Source: Sediminivirga luteola
Lineage (GTDB): Bacteria; Actinomycetota; Actinomycetes; Actinomycetales; Brevibacteriaceae
NCBI RefSeq assembly: GCF_014639315.1
Contig: NZ_BMFY01000001.1
Span: forward strand, 186,001 to 250,000
DNA length: 64,000 bases
Direction: 5' to 3'
Shown: positions 18,204 through 26,892 of the stretch, one piece after another
How the letters are laid out: every line of letters starts with the position of its first letter
Position numbering within the stretch: position 1 is the first letter of the stretch
Made by a program: the position numbers and the translations under genes
Notes under the pieces: model-generated
The model's input: the letters and a program-made list of their open reading frames with translations, nothing else
Database searches by the model: none
Told to the model about the DNA's origin: nothing

Positions 18204-19295
18204 ATGTCCACTTTCGAGCTCCTCAAGCACGCGATGCCCACTCCGGAGCCGCTGCGTGAGAAGATCCTGGCCGATTCCGGCTTCGGCAAGCACTTCACCG
18301 ACCATATGGCGCACGTCCGCTACACCGAGGAACTCGGCTGGCACGGCGCGCAGGTCAAGCCCTACGGTCCGCTCGTCCTGGACCCGGCCGCCGCGGTGCT
18401 GCACTACGCGCAGGAGATCTTCGAAGGGCTCAAGGCATACCGGCACGCCGACGGCAGCGTGTGGACCTTCCGTCCCGAGCTCAACGCCCGCCGGTTCAAC
18501 CGCTCGGCGGCACGCCTGGCGCTGCCCGAGCTGCCGGAGGAACTGTTCCTGGAGTCCCTGAAGTCCCTGGTCTCCGCCGACAGCGCTTGGGTGCCCACCC
18601 CCAAGGACGACAACGACGAGGTCAGCCTCTACCTGCGGCCGTTCGCCTTCGCCTCGGAGAAGTTCCTGGGCGTGCGCCCCAGCGTTGAGGTCGACTACTA
18701 CGTGATCGCCTCGCCCGCTCAGGCGTACTTCAGCGGCACCGTCGGTCCGGTGTCCATCTGGGTGTCTCAGAAGGTCAACCGCGCCGCTCCCGGCGGCACG
18801 GGCTTCGCAAAGTGCGGCGGCAACTACGCCGCCTCCCTCGCCGCGCAGAAGGAGGCCGCCGAGCACGGCTGCGCGCAGGTGCTGTTCACCGACGCCGCCG
18901 AGAACCGGTACTTGGAGGAACTCGGCGGGATGAACCTTTTCCTGGTCTACGAGGACGGCCGTCTGGTCACGCCCGCCCTGGGGGATTCCATCCTGGACGG
19001 CGTCACCCGGCGCTCGCTGATCGAACTGGCCGAGCAGCTCGGCTACAAGCCCGAGGAACGGCTGGTCTCCCTCCAGGAATGGAAGGACGGCGTGGCCAGT
19101 GGCGAGATCACGGAGGCGTTCGCCTGCGGCACCGCCGCCGTCGTCACACCCATCGGGACGCTCAAGGCCCCGGACTTCGAACTGCAGCTCGGTGACGAGG
19201 CCGGCGAGGTCACGATGCAGCTGCGCTCGCGGCTGCTGGATCTGCAGTACGGCCGCGTGGAGGATGAGCGCGGCTGGCTCTACCGCCTTGCCTGA
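18204..19295 (+). CDS. ilvE: Branched-chain amino acid aminotransferase
   Basis: PLP class IV aminotransferase that makes valine, leucine and isoleucine from their 2-keto acids with glutamate. 363 aa from ATG 18204. Seen: FGKHFTDHM, HYAQEIFEGLKAYRH, the PLP-lysine region GFAKCGGNYAASLAAQ, and ACGTAAVVTPIG for phosphate binding. The chosen start fits the family N-terminus, which reads a short variable stretch and then FGKxFTDHM. It closes the branched-chain pathway present in this window. The downstream MFS gene overlaps its 3-prime end, so the two are probably co-transcribed. Confidence 0.95.
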   Translation: MSTFELLKHAMPTPEPLREKILADSGFGKHFTDHMAHVRYTEELGWHGAQVKPYGPLVLDPAAAVLHYAQEIFEGLKAYRHADGSVWTFRPELNARRFNRSAARLALPELPEELFLESLKSLVSADSAWVPTPKDDNDEVSLYLRPFAFASEKFLGVRPSVEVDYYVIASPAQAYFSGTVGPVSIWVSQKVNRAAPGGTGFAKCGGNYAASLAAQKEAAEHGCAQVLFTDAAENRYLEELGGMNLFLVYEDGRLVTPALGDSILDGVTRRSLIELAEQLGYKPEERLVSLQEWKDGVASGEITEAFACGTAAVVTPIGTLKAPDFELQLGDEAGEVTMQLRSRLLDLQYGRVEDERGWLYRLA

Positions 19296-20658
19296 GCAGC
19301 GGGATTCCGGTCTGCCGACCTCTGACGAGGTCGTCGCCGGGCTCCCGTGGAGGTGGCGCGTCCACGGCTCGATCTTCCTGATCGGCGGCCTGGGCTTCAT
19401 GTTCGATGCCTGGGACGTGGCGCTCAACGGATTCCTCATCCCGCTCCTGATGGAGGAGTGGGGCTTGAGCGCCGGTCAAGCCGCGTGGATCGCCACCTCC
19501 AATCTCCTCGGCATGGCGGTGGGCGCCTTCACCTGGGGTGGCATCGCCGATCGGATCGGCCGTAAGCGGGCGTTCTCACTGACGCTGCTGACCTTCGCGA
19601 TCTTCACGGTCCTGGGTGCGCTGAGTCCCAATCTCGTGGTGTTCTGCGTCTTCCGCTTCCTGGCCGGCTTCGGCCTGGGCGGCTGCATCCCGGTGGACTA
19701 TGCGCTCGTGGGAGAGTTCACCCCGCGGCGGCAGCGCGGTCGGGTGCTCACCGCGATGGACGGCTGGTGGCCGGTGGGCGTATCGCTGTGCGGCCTGGTC
19801 TCGGCCTGGCTGATCGCGCAGTTCGGCGATTGGCGGCTCATCCTCCTGGTGATGGTGCTGCCGGCGCTGCTGGTGTTCTTCGTCCGGCTGTACGTGCCGG
19901 AGTCCCCGCTGTACCTGGCCCGGGCTGGCCGGCACGAGGAAGCCGATCGGGTGGTCGCGGCACTCGTGCGGCGCACTGGCGGCACGCAGACCCGGTGGCG
20001 GCTACCCGAGCCGGGGGAGGGCGGTACGCAGACGGGTACCGCCTGGGCGGGGCAGCTGCTCGCCCTGTGGCGGTACTCTCCGCGGATCACCGCCACGTCC
20101 TGGCTGCTGTTCATCGCGATCCTGCTGCTGTACTACGCCGCGCTGACCTGGCTGCCGAACATCCTGCGGCAGCAGGGCATGGAGAACCACGCCGCGTTCC
20201 TGGTGACCTCCGCCATGACCGGCGTGGGCATCATCGGCGTCCTGGTCTGCGCCGTCCTGGTGGATCGCACCGGGCGCAAGTGGATGCTCGGGGCGACGAG
20301 CGTGCTCGCGGCGGTGTTCCTGGTGGCTTTCGCGGTGCTGCTGGAGCAGGGCACCGAGCTGAGCCTGGCCGCGCGCCTGTGCATCCTGGCGTTCGGGTTC
20401 CTCATCCAGATGTCCATTCCGGCGCTCTACACCTACGTCTCCGAGCTGTACCCGACCGAGCTGCGGGGCTCGGGCTTCGGCTGGGCGTCGGCCGCGTCGC
20501 GCGTGGCCATCGGCCTGGCGCCGCTGGCATTCGGCTCGCTGCTGTGGCCGGTGCTGGGCCTGCCGCTGACCTTCGCCCTGACCGGCGCCCTCGTGATCGT
20601 CGCGGTCCTGGTGATGGCTTGGTCCACCCGGGAGACCACCCACGAGATCCTCCGCTGA
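19264..20658 (+). CDS. MFS transporter (metabolite:H+ symporter type)
   Basis: 464-aa major facilitator with 12 predicted membrane segments. Seen: the loop 2-3 signature GGIADRIGRKRAF and its half-repeat VDRTGRKWML, an Asp in TM1 (FDAWDVALNGFL), RFLAGFGLGG in TM4, and PESPLYLARAGR in the central loop. These place it with the SV2/sugar-porter/aromatic-acid symporter branch; the substrate is unknown. The start is uncertain: ATG 19264 overlaps ilvE by 32 bases with GGAGG directly before it, while TTG 19288 overlaps by 8 bases. Its overlap with ilvE suggests co-expression, perhaps for export or uptake of a keto or amino acid. Confidence 0.85.
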   Translation: MSAAGSTALPEQRDSGLPTSDEVVAGLPWRWRVHGSIFLIGGLGFMFDAWDVALNGFLIPLLMEEWGLSAGQAAWIATSNLLGMAVGAFTWGGIADRIGRKRAFSLTLLTFAIFTVLGALSPNLVVFCVFRFLAGFGLGGCIPVDYALVGEFTPRRQRGRVLTAMDGWWPVGVSLCGLVSAWLIAQFGDWRLILLVMVLPALLVFFVRLYVPESPLYLARAGRHEEADRVVAALVRRTGGTQTRWRLPEPGEGGTQTGTAWAGQLLALWRYSPRITATSWLLFIAILLLYYAALTWLPNILRQQGMENHAAFLVTSAMTGVGIIGVLVCAVLVDRTGRKWMLGATSVLAAVFLVAFAVLLEQGTELSLAARLCILAFGFLIQMSIPALYTYVSELYPTELRGSGFGWASAASRVAIGLAPLAFGSLLWPVLGLPLTFALTGALVIVAVLVMAWSTRETTHEILR

Positions 20659-20752
20659 ACGCACGGGTGAAGGTGCTCAGCGGAGGAGGGCCGCCGGCGA
20701 CTGGGCAAGACCGGCCCACGGTGGACGACGCCCGTAGGTCGGCACCGATGGA

Positions 20753-21460
20753 TTAGCTAACAGTCCCCTGCAGGAGGGTCGTCACGGCCGCGATGTGTTC
20801 GCCCATGAAGTTTGCCGCCGCATCAGGATCGGCTGCTGCGATTGCCTCTGCGATGCGCCGGTGCTGTGTCACCAGGTCATCGCGATCGGGCGTGGCCTCC
20901 ACGACGCGAACGACCCAGACATCCAGAAGGGATTTCACGCTCTCAAGCACCGAAGCCAAGGGTGGATTCTGTGCTGCGTGAGCGATTTCGAGGTGAAAGG
21001 CTGTGTCTGCGCTAGCGAACGCTTCAGGTGTGCTCGCGTTCGCCATCTCGGCAAGGAGCTCTGTCAGCCGGCCCGCTACGTCTGGCCCGCGGCGAGTCGC
21101 CGCCAAACGCGCGAGGGTTACCTCAATGTAGTAGCGAGCCTCGATGAGTTCCTGCGCTTCGCGGGTCCCTAGCAGTAGGCCCCAGGACACCACCTGCGGG
21201 AGAACCTGCGATGCGTTGGCCGCGAGATAAGTGCCATCTCCTTGGCGAATCTCAATGAAGCCCAGAATATCGAGGCACTTCAGAGCTTCCCGGAGCGGGG
21301 ATCGGCCGACACCCAACATCTCGGTGAGGCGACGTTCCGGCGGCAGCCGGTCACCCGGCGCCATGCCGAGGGCGACCGTGCTTTGGACGACGTGCTGCAC
21401 GACGTCCGCCACAGAAGCGCGCCGTGCGTCCCTGATCGGCGGAAAAGCTCGCTCTGTCAT
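20753..21460 (-). CDS. GntR/FadR-type transcriptional regulator
   Basis: 235-aa regulator: N-terminal winged helix (PPERRLTEMLGVGRSPLREA, residues about 40-60) and an all-helical FCD ligand domain with the metal-binding pattern of the family (FHLEIAHAAQ and QHRRIAEAI). FadR-type proteins sense sugar acids, organic acids or amino acids. It is downstream of, and on the same strand as, the four-gene catabolic operon and shares its low GC content, so it is the likely regulator. A 22-bp palindrome at 25500-25521 over the operon promoter is its candidate operator. Ribosome site GGAGGA before ATG 21460. Confidence 0.92.
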   Translation of the reverse strand: MTERAFPPIRDARRASVADVVQHVVQSTVALGMAPGDRLPPERRLTEMLGVGRSPLREALKCLDILGFIEIRQGDGTYLAANASQVLPQVVSWGLLLGTREAQELIEARYYIEVTLARLAATRRGPDVAGRLTELLAEMANASTPEAFASADTAFHLEIAHAAQNPPLASVLESVKSLLDVWVVRVVEATPDRDDLVTQHRRIAEAIAAADPDAAANFMGEHIAAVTTLLQGTVS

Positions 21461-21773
21461 TCGCTCCTCCGTCGTTCTGACATGGTGTTTGATGCCGCTT
21501 GGCTCAGATTACAGGACCGCATCAATGCTGGTCAGCACAAGAACCAGGTGGAGCGAAAACCCTTCGGAACATGATGTCTCGCTGTCTTGACGCGGACTGC
21601 CTAGGCCGTGCCTGCCGCCGTTGTTTGCCCCGGTGAAATAGCGACGTCGCGGTGCGCATGGCAATGGGCGGGTCAACCGGCTACAAGAGCCAGCTGACCC
21701 ACCCATTGAGCGCCTCGTCACTGCGACTCCGTGGAACGAGTGTCTCAGCTACGCACGTTCGGTTATTTCGTTA
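21461..21773. other. 313-bp gap between regulator and aldolase genes
   Basis: No supported gene. It should hold the regulator's promoter (a TGTAAT -10-like box near 21509 on the minus strand) and the 3-prime end of the aldolase transcript. Short open frames here lack family features. Confidence 0.5.
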
Positions 21774-22553
21774 TCAGAACCAGCGGTGCCCTGTAGTCTC
21801 CTTCCCGAGTGCTTCGGCCATGGTCTTAATCTGCCGGATCATCAGCCCGATGTCCGATCCGAGAGATACCATTCCGAAGCCTTGGTCACGGCGCGTGATC
21901 GCTTCCTCGGTACTGCGGGCGACGATTCCTGAGGAAATTCCACGGTCGGTTGCGCGACGAAGGATGTCTAAGTTCATCTCCGCGACCCCTGGCCCTTCCC
22001 ACTCCCCGACAGCGCCGCGACTTGCTGACATATCGCCTGGGCCCAAGAAAACGGTCTCGAGCTTGTCAGCGGACAGGATCTCATCGAGGTTCTCATATGC
22101 GCGCTGTGTCTCGATCATCGGGATCAGCAGTAGCTCGTCGTTCGCGTTAGTGACGTATTGTTCTAGATCCAGGCCCCACTTCACACTGCGCTCGCCTCCG
22201 ATGCCGCGGCGCCCCAGAGGCGGATAATAGAAGTGTTCATGCACAGCATGAAGCTCCTCGGCCGAGTCAATAAGGGGAACAATCGCGCCGTGCGCACCTA
22301 CGTCAAGAGCCCGCTTGATCGGTTCGAGCTCCTGTGAGGGAGGCCGCACGAGTACTGTGAGGTTGGTGCCTCGTGCAGCGCTCAGATGCGTCTGGATATC
22401 GCGATAGTCAAGGTAACCGTGCTCCATATCGATGCAGATCCAGTCGATCCCGAGTAGACCGGCGACTTCGGTAACCGCCGAAGCTTCTGAGGTGACCCAG
22501 AGTCCGAACGCAGTCTCGTTTGCAGCCAGTTTGTTACGCAGTGCCTCGTTCAC
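21774..22553 (-). CDS. HpcH/HpaI-family aldolase
   Basis: 259-aa class II (metal-dependent) aldolase that cleaves 4-hydroxy-2-keto acids to pyruvate (or a pyruvate analogue) and an aldehyde. Seen: the catalytic His in MEHGYLDYRD, Arg in VLVRPPSQE, metal ligands Glu (MIETQRAYEN) and Asp (FLGPGDMSAS), and GAHGAIVPLIDSAEEL. The start is GTG 22553, preceded by AAAGGAG and overlapping the permease stop (GTGA). A frame extending further upstream runs into the permease gene and is unlikely. Natural substrate unknown; the KdgT-type permease next to it suggests a sugar-acid-derived keto-deoxy compound. GC is about 55-58%. Confidence 0.92.
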   Translation of the reverse strand: MNEALRNKLAANETAFGLWVTSEASAVTEVAGLLGIDWICIDMEHGYLDYRDIQTHLSAARGTNLTVLVRPPSQELEPIKRALDVGAHGAIVPLIDSAEELHAVHEHFYYPPLGRRGIGGERSVKWGLDLEQYVTNANDELLLIPMIETQRAYENLDEILSADKLETVFLGPGDMSASRGAVGEWEGPGVAEMNLDILRRATDRGISSGIVARSTEEAITRRDQGFGMVSLGSDIGLMIRQIKTMAEALGKETTGHRWF

Positions 22554-23650
22554 GTGTTGCTTCTCCTTTGGGGATCCGGCGTCCGCCGGGGTTCGTTCAG
22601 TTCTGTCTTTGGGCTGTGGTGAAAGTTCCACTCGTCTTCCGCTTCAGGCGAAACGCCTCGTCGCAATTGCCATCGGGAGACCAAGGCAACCAGGAATGGG
22701 ACGAGCAGCGCGGTGGTGATTGTTGCTGCGGCTACCTGCGCAGTAGCAACCGACTGGATTGCTTCGTACGATGGGTCGACCAGGGCAACTGCAGCTGGTG
22801 TCGCGATCGCGTTCCCGGCTGTAGTTGACTCGGCTGCTCCGGCGATCAGGTTTCGCGCTCTAGGTGGGCGCCGTCGAATGAGGTGCAGAAGATACAAGAG
22901 CGCCATGGAGCCGGCTCCGACCACGGTGAGCGTAATAAGGCCCAGTAGGATCCCCTGTAGTCCTGCTTGCCCGAGCGTGCTGAAGTCGATGCCACGCCCG
23001 ACCACGAAACCCAGGAACGGAATAAGCAGTGCCTCGCCGGGACGCAGGAATGTTCGTGCTGTGTTACTCGCGTTGCCGATGACAAAGCCAGCTGCGAGCG
23101 GGAGAAGTAGCCCGACGAGCATCTCAAGAGGAAAGTCCACTAGTCCCGCGGCGCCAAGCGCGATCAGGGTGATGAAAGGACCGTCGTTGATCGACAGGAT
23201 TGACACCGATCCGCGGTCACTCAAGTTGCCGAACTGTTTGGTTAGGGCGACGAACAGGGCGGAATTCGAGTTGGTGATCGCGGCGATCAGTGCGAGAGGA
23301 GTCAGGCCAATCAGCGAACCGTCCGGAGTGAGGAATGCGACCCCAAGCCCGATGGCCACTCCGATCCCGACCTTGGCCGTGAAGACCGTCACCCCTTTCT
23401 CGATGGTCACGAATCCTTGACGGAAGTCGATCTGAGCTCCCATGCAGAAGAAGAACAGGCCGAGGAGCGCTCCGGTGCCGTCTCGGAAGAGATCAGAGGT
23501 GAAGCTTCCGACGTCGAGTACTTGTGGGAAGAACGTATTGACGACTGCGCCAAGGAACAACGGGTAGATCATGAGCGCGCCGGGAACGGAGCCGGCTATG
23601 CGTGTTGCCCGTTTCCACCCGGGTTTTGGCGGTTGTCTGGTCGTCGACAT
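22550..23650 (-). CDS. KdgT-type 2-keto-3-deoxygluconate permease
   Basis: 366-aa transporter with about ten hydrophobic segments. The N-terminal third has the KdgT family pattern: PGALMIYPLFLGAVVNTFFP, then DVGSFTSDLF, then FFFCMGAQIDFRQG. Known members import 2-keto-3-deoxygluconate or related aldonic/keto-deoxy acids by H+ symport. ATG 23650 has an AAGGAGG ribosome site; its stop overlaps the aldolase GTG start. It defines the likely class of substrate of the operon: a sugar acid, not an aromatic. An isolated KdgT can carry other compounds, so the exact substrate is open. Confidence 0.88.
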   Translation of the reverse strand: MSTTRQPPKPGWKRATRIAGSVPGALMIYPLFLGAVVNTFFPQVLDVGSFTSDLFRDGTGALLGLFFFCMGAQIDFRQGFVTIEKGVTVFTAKVGIGVAIGLGVAFLTPDGSLIGLTPLALIAAITNSNSALFVALTKQFGNLSDRGSVSILSINDGPFITLIALGAAGLVDFPLEMLVGLLLPLAAGFVIGNASNTARTFLRPGEALLIPFLGFVVGRGIDFSTLGQAGLQGILLGLITLTVVGAGSMALLYLLHLIRRRPPRARNLIAGAAESTTAGNAIATPAAVALVDPSYEAIQSVATAQVAAATITTALLVPFLVALVSRWQLRRGVSPEAEDEWNFHHSPKTELNEPRRTPDPQRRSNT

Positions 23651-23664
23651 TGACGGCCTCCTTA

Positions 23665-25029
23665 TCAGGCGGAGCCTCCAGTTGTAAGACGTGCCCTGGC
23701 TTGTTCCTCGAGTTCACGGCGCAGGCTCACAGCAGCGCTGTCAGCAGGCGGAGTCACGTCGTCCCAAGTGACGACGGAACCGGCCGCCACTGGGCGTGTG
23801 ACAGTCAAGCCGTGTCCGAGCCCCATAGGAAGGGCACGGAACTGGAGGGAACGTTCTGCTGTGGTCAGTACGCCTCGGACTGTGTAGCCGCCTTCGCCGT
23901 CCAGGACCTCGCCGACGGCGAGGTCCTTCTTGGCAACGGCGACGACATCGGCCCGATAAGAGGCTGGCGCTCCGGTGGCCTCATGCCGCAGAGTCGCAGA
24001 TGCGATGCTCACGCCGAGCTCCATGCCGATCATGTGGTACGGGCGGAAGAGCGATGCATACTGACCGCTGGGGTCGGTGAGTACTCCGTACTCGGTGAAG
24101 CAGGTGCGGGCGTATTCCGTCTGAGCGCGGAATGTTACATAGACACCCCAGCGCAAATCGCGCGCAACTGGCGTGCCGTCACGGTGCAGGCTCGACACCA
24201 CTTCCACGGTGCCGCTCTGTTCGAGTACACCGCCATCTGCGGAGGGGATGAGGGTGTGCGGGAGATCGTCGACGTCGACCGGCGGGAACGTGAGCCCGTT
24301 TGTCGGAGCGACGAGGCCAGCGGCGTTTGCGACCGCCGCCATTTCAATCGCCGATTTCGTCCCGTCAAGGAATGAGTTAAACATCTGCGGATTCATTCCG
24401 CCACGGGCGGCTTGCTCGGGAGTAAGGCCGTAATGGTCCCATACGGTGTCGGGGGTCGAGGTTTCATAGGCGGGGAGATACTTAGTCCCCTTCCCTGCCG
24501 CGACAATTTCATAGCCCACCGTGCGACACCAGTCGACCAACTCCGCAATGAGAGCCGGCTGATCTCCGTACGCGAGCGTGTACACCACACCTGCCGCGTC
24601 GGCCTTTTCTTTCAGGACAGGTCCCACCATGCAGTCGGCTTCCACGTTGACCATGACTACGTGCTTGCCATTCTCGATTGCCGCAAGCGCGTGGCTGGAG
24701 CCGGCGAGAGGGTTGCCGGTTGCCTCCACGATGACCTCTACGTCCGGGTCGGTGATGAGTGCCGTCGAGTCGTCGATGACTGCTGTGCGCCCAGTTCTCT
24801 TTGCTTCTTTCAGGGGGAGCCGGCCGTATCGATCAGCTGACCATCCGGTGCGCGCGAGTGACTCTTCCGCGCGCTCGATCGCGAGATCTGCGAGGCCCAC
24901 TATGTGAAGCTGTGGCTGGTTAACAGCCTGAGTGAGGAACATTGAGGCGAACTTGCCGGCGCCGATCACACCGACACGGATAGGCCCCGACGTGTCGAAG
25001 CGACGCTGCATCAATGCGTGGAGGTTCAT
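23665..25029 (-). CDS. NAD(P)-dependent dehydrogenase with C-terminal SAF domain
   Basis: 454-aa cytoplasmic oxidoreductase. N-terminal Rossmann fold (RVGVIGAGKFASMFLTQAV), a homoserine-dehydrogenase-like central part with VEATGNP and KHVVMVNVEAD, and a C-terminal SAF domain (VAKKDLAVGEVLDGEGGY). Proteins of this build occur in sugar-acid and polyol catabolic clusters; several remain uncharacterised. ATG 25029 overlaps the NIPSNAP gene stop (ATGA), and only 14 bases separate it from the permease gene. It probably performs the oxidation or reduction step before aldol cleavage. The frame extends upstream to 25140, but the overlap and the family start favour 25029. Confidence 0.85.
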   Translation of the reverse strand: MNLHALMQRRFDTSGPIRVGVIGAGKFASMFLTQAVNQPQLHIVGLADLAIERAEESLARTGWSADRYGRLPLKEAKRTGRTAVIDDSTALITDPDVEVIVEATGNPLAGSSHALAAIENGKHVVMVNVEADCMVGPVLKEKADAAGVVYTLAYGDQPALIAELVDWCRTVGYEIVAAGKGTKYLPAYETSTPDTVWDHYGLTPEQAARGGMNPQMFNSFLDGTKSAIEMAAVANAAGLVAPTNGLTFPPVDVDDLPHTLIPSADGGVLEQSGTVEVVSSLHRDGTPVARDLRWGVYVTFRAQTEYARTCFTEYGVLTDPSGQYASLFRPYHMIGMELGVSIASATLRHEATGAPASYRADVVAVAKKDLAVGEVLDGEGGYTVRGVLTTAERSLQFRALPMGLGHGLTVTRPVAAGSVVTWDDVTPPADSAAVSLRRELEEQARARLTTGGSA

Positions 25030-25409
25030 CGTGAACCTCCACCGAGGGGGTTGAAGATTGTTCCCTCTTCGTCGTCGGCACGAACCGGCAGCTGACGGAT
25101 CGGTGAGAACGAGGTGGGATACATGATGCTGTTGTCCCATCGAATGATCATCGGCCGCACGATCTCAATGCAGGCCTGCCATTCGTGATCTGCTGCGAGT
25201 GCTGCTCTTCTCTGACGTCTGTCTTCGAGATCGCTGTACGCCCAGAAGTGGCGTACTTGGTTCTGCGTCCCGAACTCCGTGGTGAAGTAACCGAGGAATC
25301 CTCCAAGTATGCGCTTCTGCGCCGGTAGTCCAAGGCGTTCATAGTTGTCCAGGAAATCCTTCAGTGGTATTCCGGGTGAGATGTCGTACGTGCGTTGTTC
25401 AACCAGCAT
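25026..25409 (-). CDS. NIPSNAP-family protein
   Basis: 127-aa protein with the NIPSNAP fold (dimeric alpha-beta barrel): it opens with VEQRTYDISPG, contains LGGFLGYFTTEFG and NQVRHFWAY, and a RRQRRAALAADHEW helix. NIPSNAP proteins have no general assigned reaction. Here it is the first gene of a four-gene operon (ATGA overlap with the dehydrogenase), so an isomerase or lyase-like role in the same pathway is plausible. I chose ATG 25409, seven bases after AAGGAGG; ATG 25415 is two codons upstream but too close to that site. GC is clearly lower than in the flanking housekeeping genes. Confidence 0.8.
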   Translation of the reverse strand: MLVEQRTYDISPGIPLKDFLDNYERLGLPAQKRILGGFLGYFTTEFGTQNQVRHFWAYSDLEDRRQRRAALAADHEWQACIEIVRPMIIRWDNSIMYPTSFSPIRQLPVRADDEEGTIFNPLGGGSR

Positions 25410-25479
25410 GTGCATTCCTCCTTGAATGACATCGCGCGTGGTTCCAGGCTGCGAGCCGTAGAGCGGAACCCTTGATGCG

Positions 25480-25521
25480 ACGGTAGCCAACATTCCTCGA
25501 AACATCAACCGGTCGATGTTT
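25480..25521 (-). promoter_or_regulatory. Promoter and palindromic operator of the NIPSNAP operon
   Basis: On the minus strand, TTGATG (25508-25503) and TACCGT (25485-25480) are separated by exactly 17 bases, a good promoter about 70 bases upstream of the first gene. A perfect palindrome, AAACATC-N8-GATGTTT (25500-25521), covers the -35 box. It is a candidate site for the FadR-type regulator at 20.8 kb. Confidence 0.65.
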
Positions 25522-25854
25522 GCGGTTCGAGCGGCGCGGGACAGAGATCTCCCGGAGAAGAGCACAGCCGCCCGTCGTGCGGGTGCGCCCTCGATGTGGC
25601 CGGAATGGTCACGTTGCCCGTGAGGTCACGATCAACGCGAGACCATTTCGGGCACATCCAGCAACCGGCCGGCCGGGCAAGTCTGCCCCACGACCGACGA
25701 TGCCTGGCTCGGCTGCGCAGGCGCGGCACGATTGATCTGCGCCGGACGCTCCTCGGCCGCCCGGCGCCGAGTGGTCGGGTCGGTTAGGATTGAGCGGATC
25801 GCGCCGCCGATGCCGGGGGCCGACACACCGAAGCCGAAGCCTTGAAGGAGCGCC
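25522..25854. other. Intergenic region between the NIPSNAP operon and thyX
   Basis: No gene is supported. A TAGGAT box (about 25786-25791) may be the -10 of thyX, giving a leader of roughly 55 bases. GC content climbs back to the genome average across this stretch, marking the edge of the island. Confidence 0.45.
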
Positions 25855-26640
25855 GTGCGACAGGTCGAGCCGAGCGTGCAGTTGATCGCCAAGCCGCAGA
25901 TCGATTGGGACGAGATCAACGCGTATCTGGACGAGGTCGGCGGGTCCTCCTGGGCCGAACGCGTCCAGCAGGCCGATTCCCCCGACGGGGAAGACCTGCT
26001 CGAATTCGCCGGGCGCATGTGCTACCGCTCCTGGGAACCGGGCCTGAACCCCAACGTCTCGCGGGTGCGTACCGACTCAGCCTCCTACCTCGGCAACGTC
26101 ATCAACTCCCAGCACGGCTCGGTCCTGGAGCACGCCAACTACTCCTTCATCCTGCACAACGTCTCGCGCGTGCTCACGCACGAGCTCATCCGTCACCGCG
26201 CCGGCTGCGCCTACAGTCAGGAATCGCTTCGCTTCGTGCGTCTGGACGACATCCCGTTCTGGTTCCCCGAATGGGCGCGTGAGGACGAAGAGCTGATGCG
26301 TCGCTCGATGGAGCTGCTGGAGAAGATGGAGGAGCATCAGCGCTGGATGGCTGAGCATTTCCAGCTCGATGCCGAGGGCGTGCCGTTCTCGGAGAAGAAG
26401 CACAAGACCTCCTTCATGCGCCGCTTTGCTCCCGAGGGGCTGGGCACGGGCATCGTGCTCACTGCGAACCTCCGTTCCCTCCGGCACATCGTCGAGATGC
26501 GCACCGCACCGGGTGCGGAGGAGGAGATCCGCCTGGTGTTCGGCCGGATCGGCGAGATCATGCGCGCCGAGGCGCCCGCCATCTTCGCCGACTACACCGT
26601 CGAGGACGGCGCCTGGATCCCGGGAACGCGCAAGGCCTGA
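25855..26640 (+). CDS. thyX: FAD-dependent thymidylate synthase
   Basis: Converts dUMP to dTMP with methylenetetrahydrofolate, using FAD and NADPH. 261 aa. The ThyX signature RHR-x7-8-S is present as RHRAGCAYSQESLRFV, and FSEKKHKTSFMRRFAPEG and LRSLRHIVEMRTAPGAEEEI are typical. The GTG start at 25855 follows AAGGAG. Stand-alone gene at the right border of the low-GC island; its own GC is normal. Confidence 0.95.
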   Translation: MRQVEPSVQLIAKPQIDWDEINAYLDEVGGSSWAERVQQADSPDGEDLLEFAGRMCYRSWEPGLNPNVSRVRTDSASYLGNVINSQHGSVLEHANYSFILHNVSRVLTHELIRHRAGCAYSQESLRFVRLDDIPFWFPEWAREDEELMRRSMELLEKMEEHQRWMAEHFQLDAEGVPFSEKKHKTSFMRRFAPEGLGTGIVLTANLRSLRHIVEMRTAPGAEEEIRLVFGRIGEIMRAEAPAIFADYTVEDGAWIPGTRKA

Positions 26641-26892
26641 GCCTCCCTGCGGACAGGGGTGGCGCTGAAACGCCGCGCATGACGCATGACCCCCTCAGGG
26701 TTATCACGCACATACACCTGTCGCTACGCCCCTGCGGCACGGCGTAAAACTCTGTGGCAGGTCTCCTCAGGCCTCGCCGCGCAGTCTCTCGGCTGGTATG
26801 CGGAGGTCTGTCCGCCCGCGATGCGAAAGGTGCGGCTGCCGGCTCGTCATGAAAGGTGCGGTGGCCTGGCCCTCGCAGGGGACCGCCGGTAG

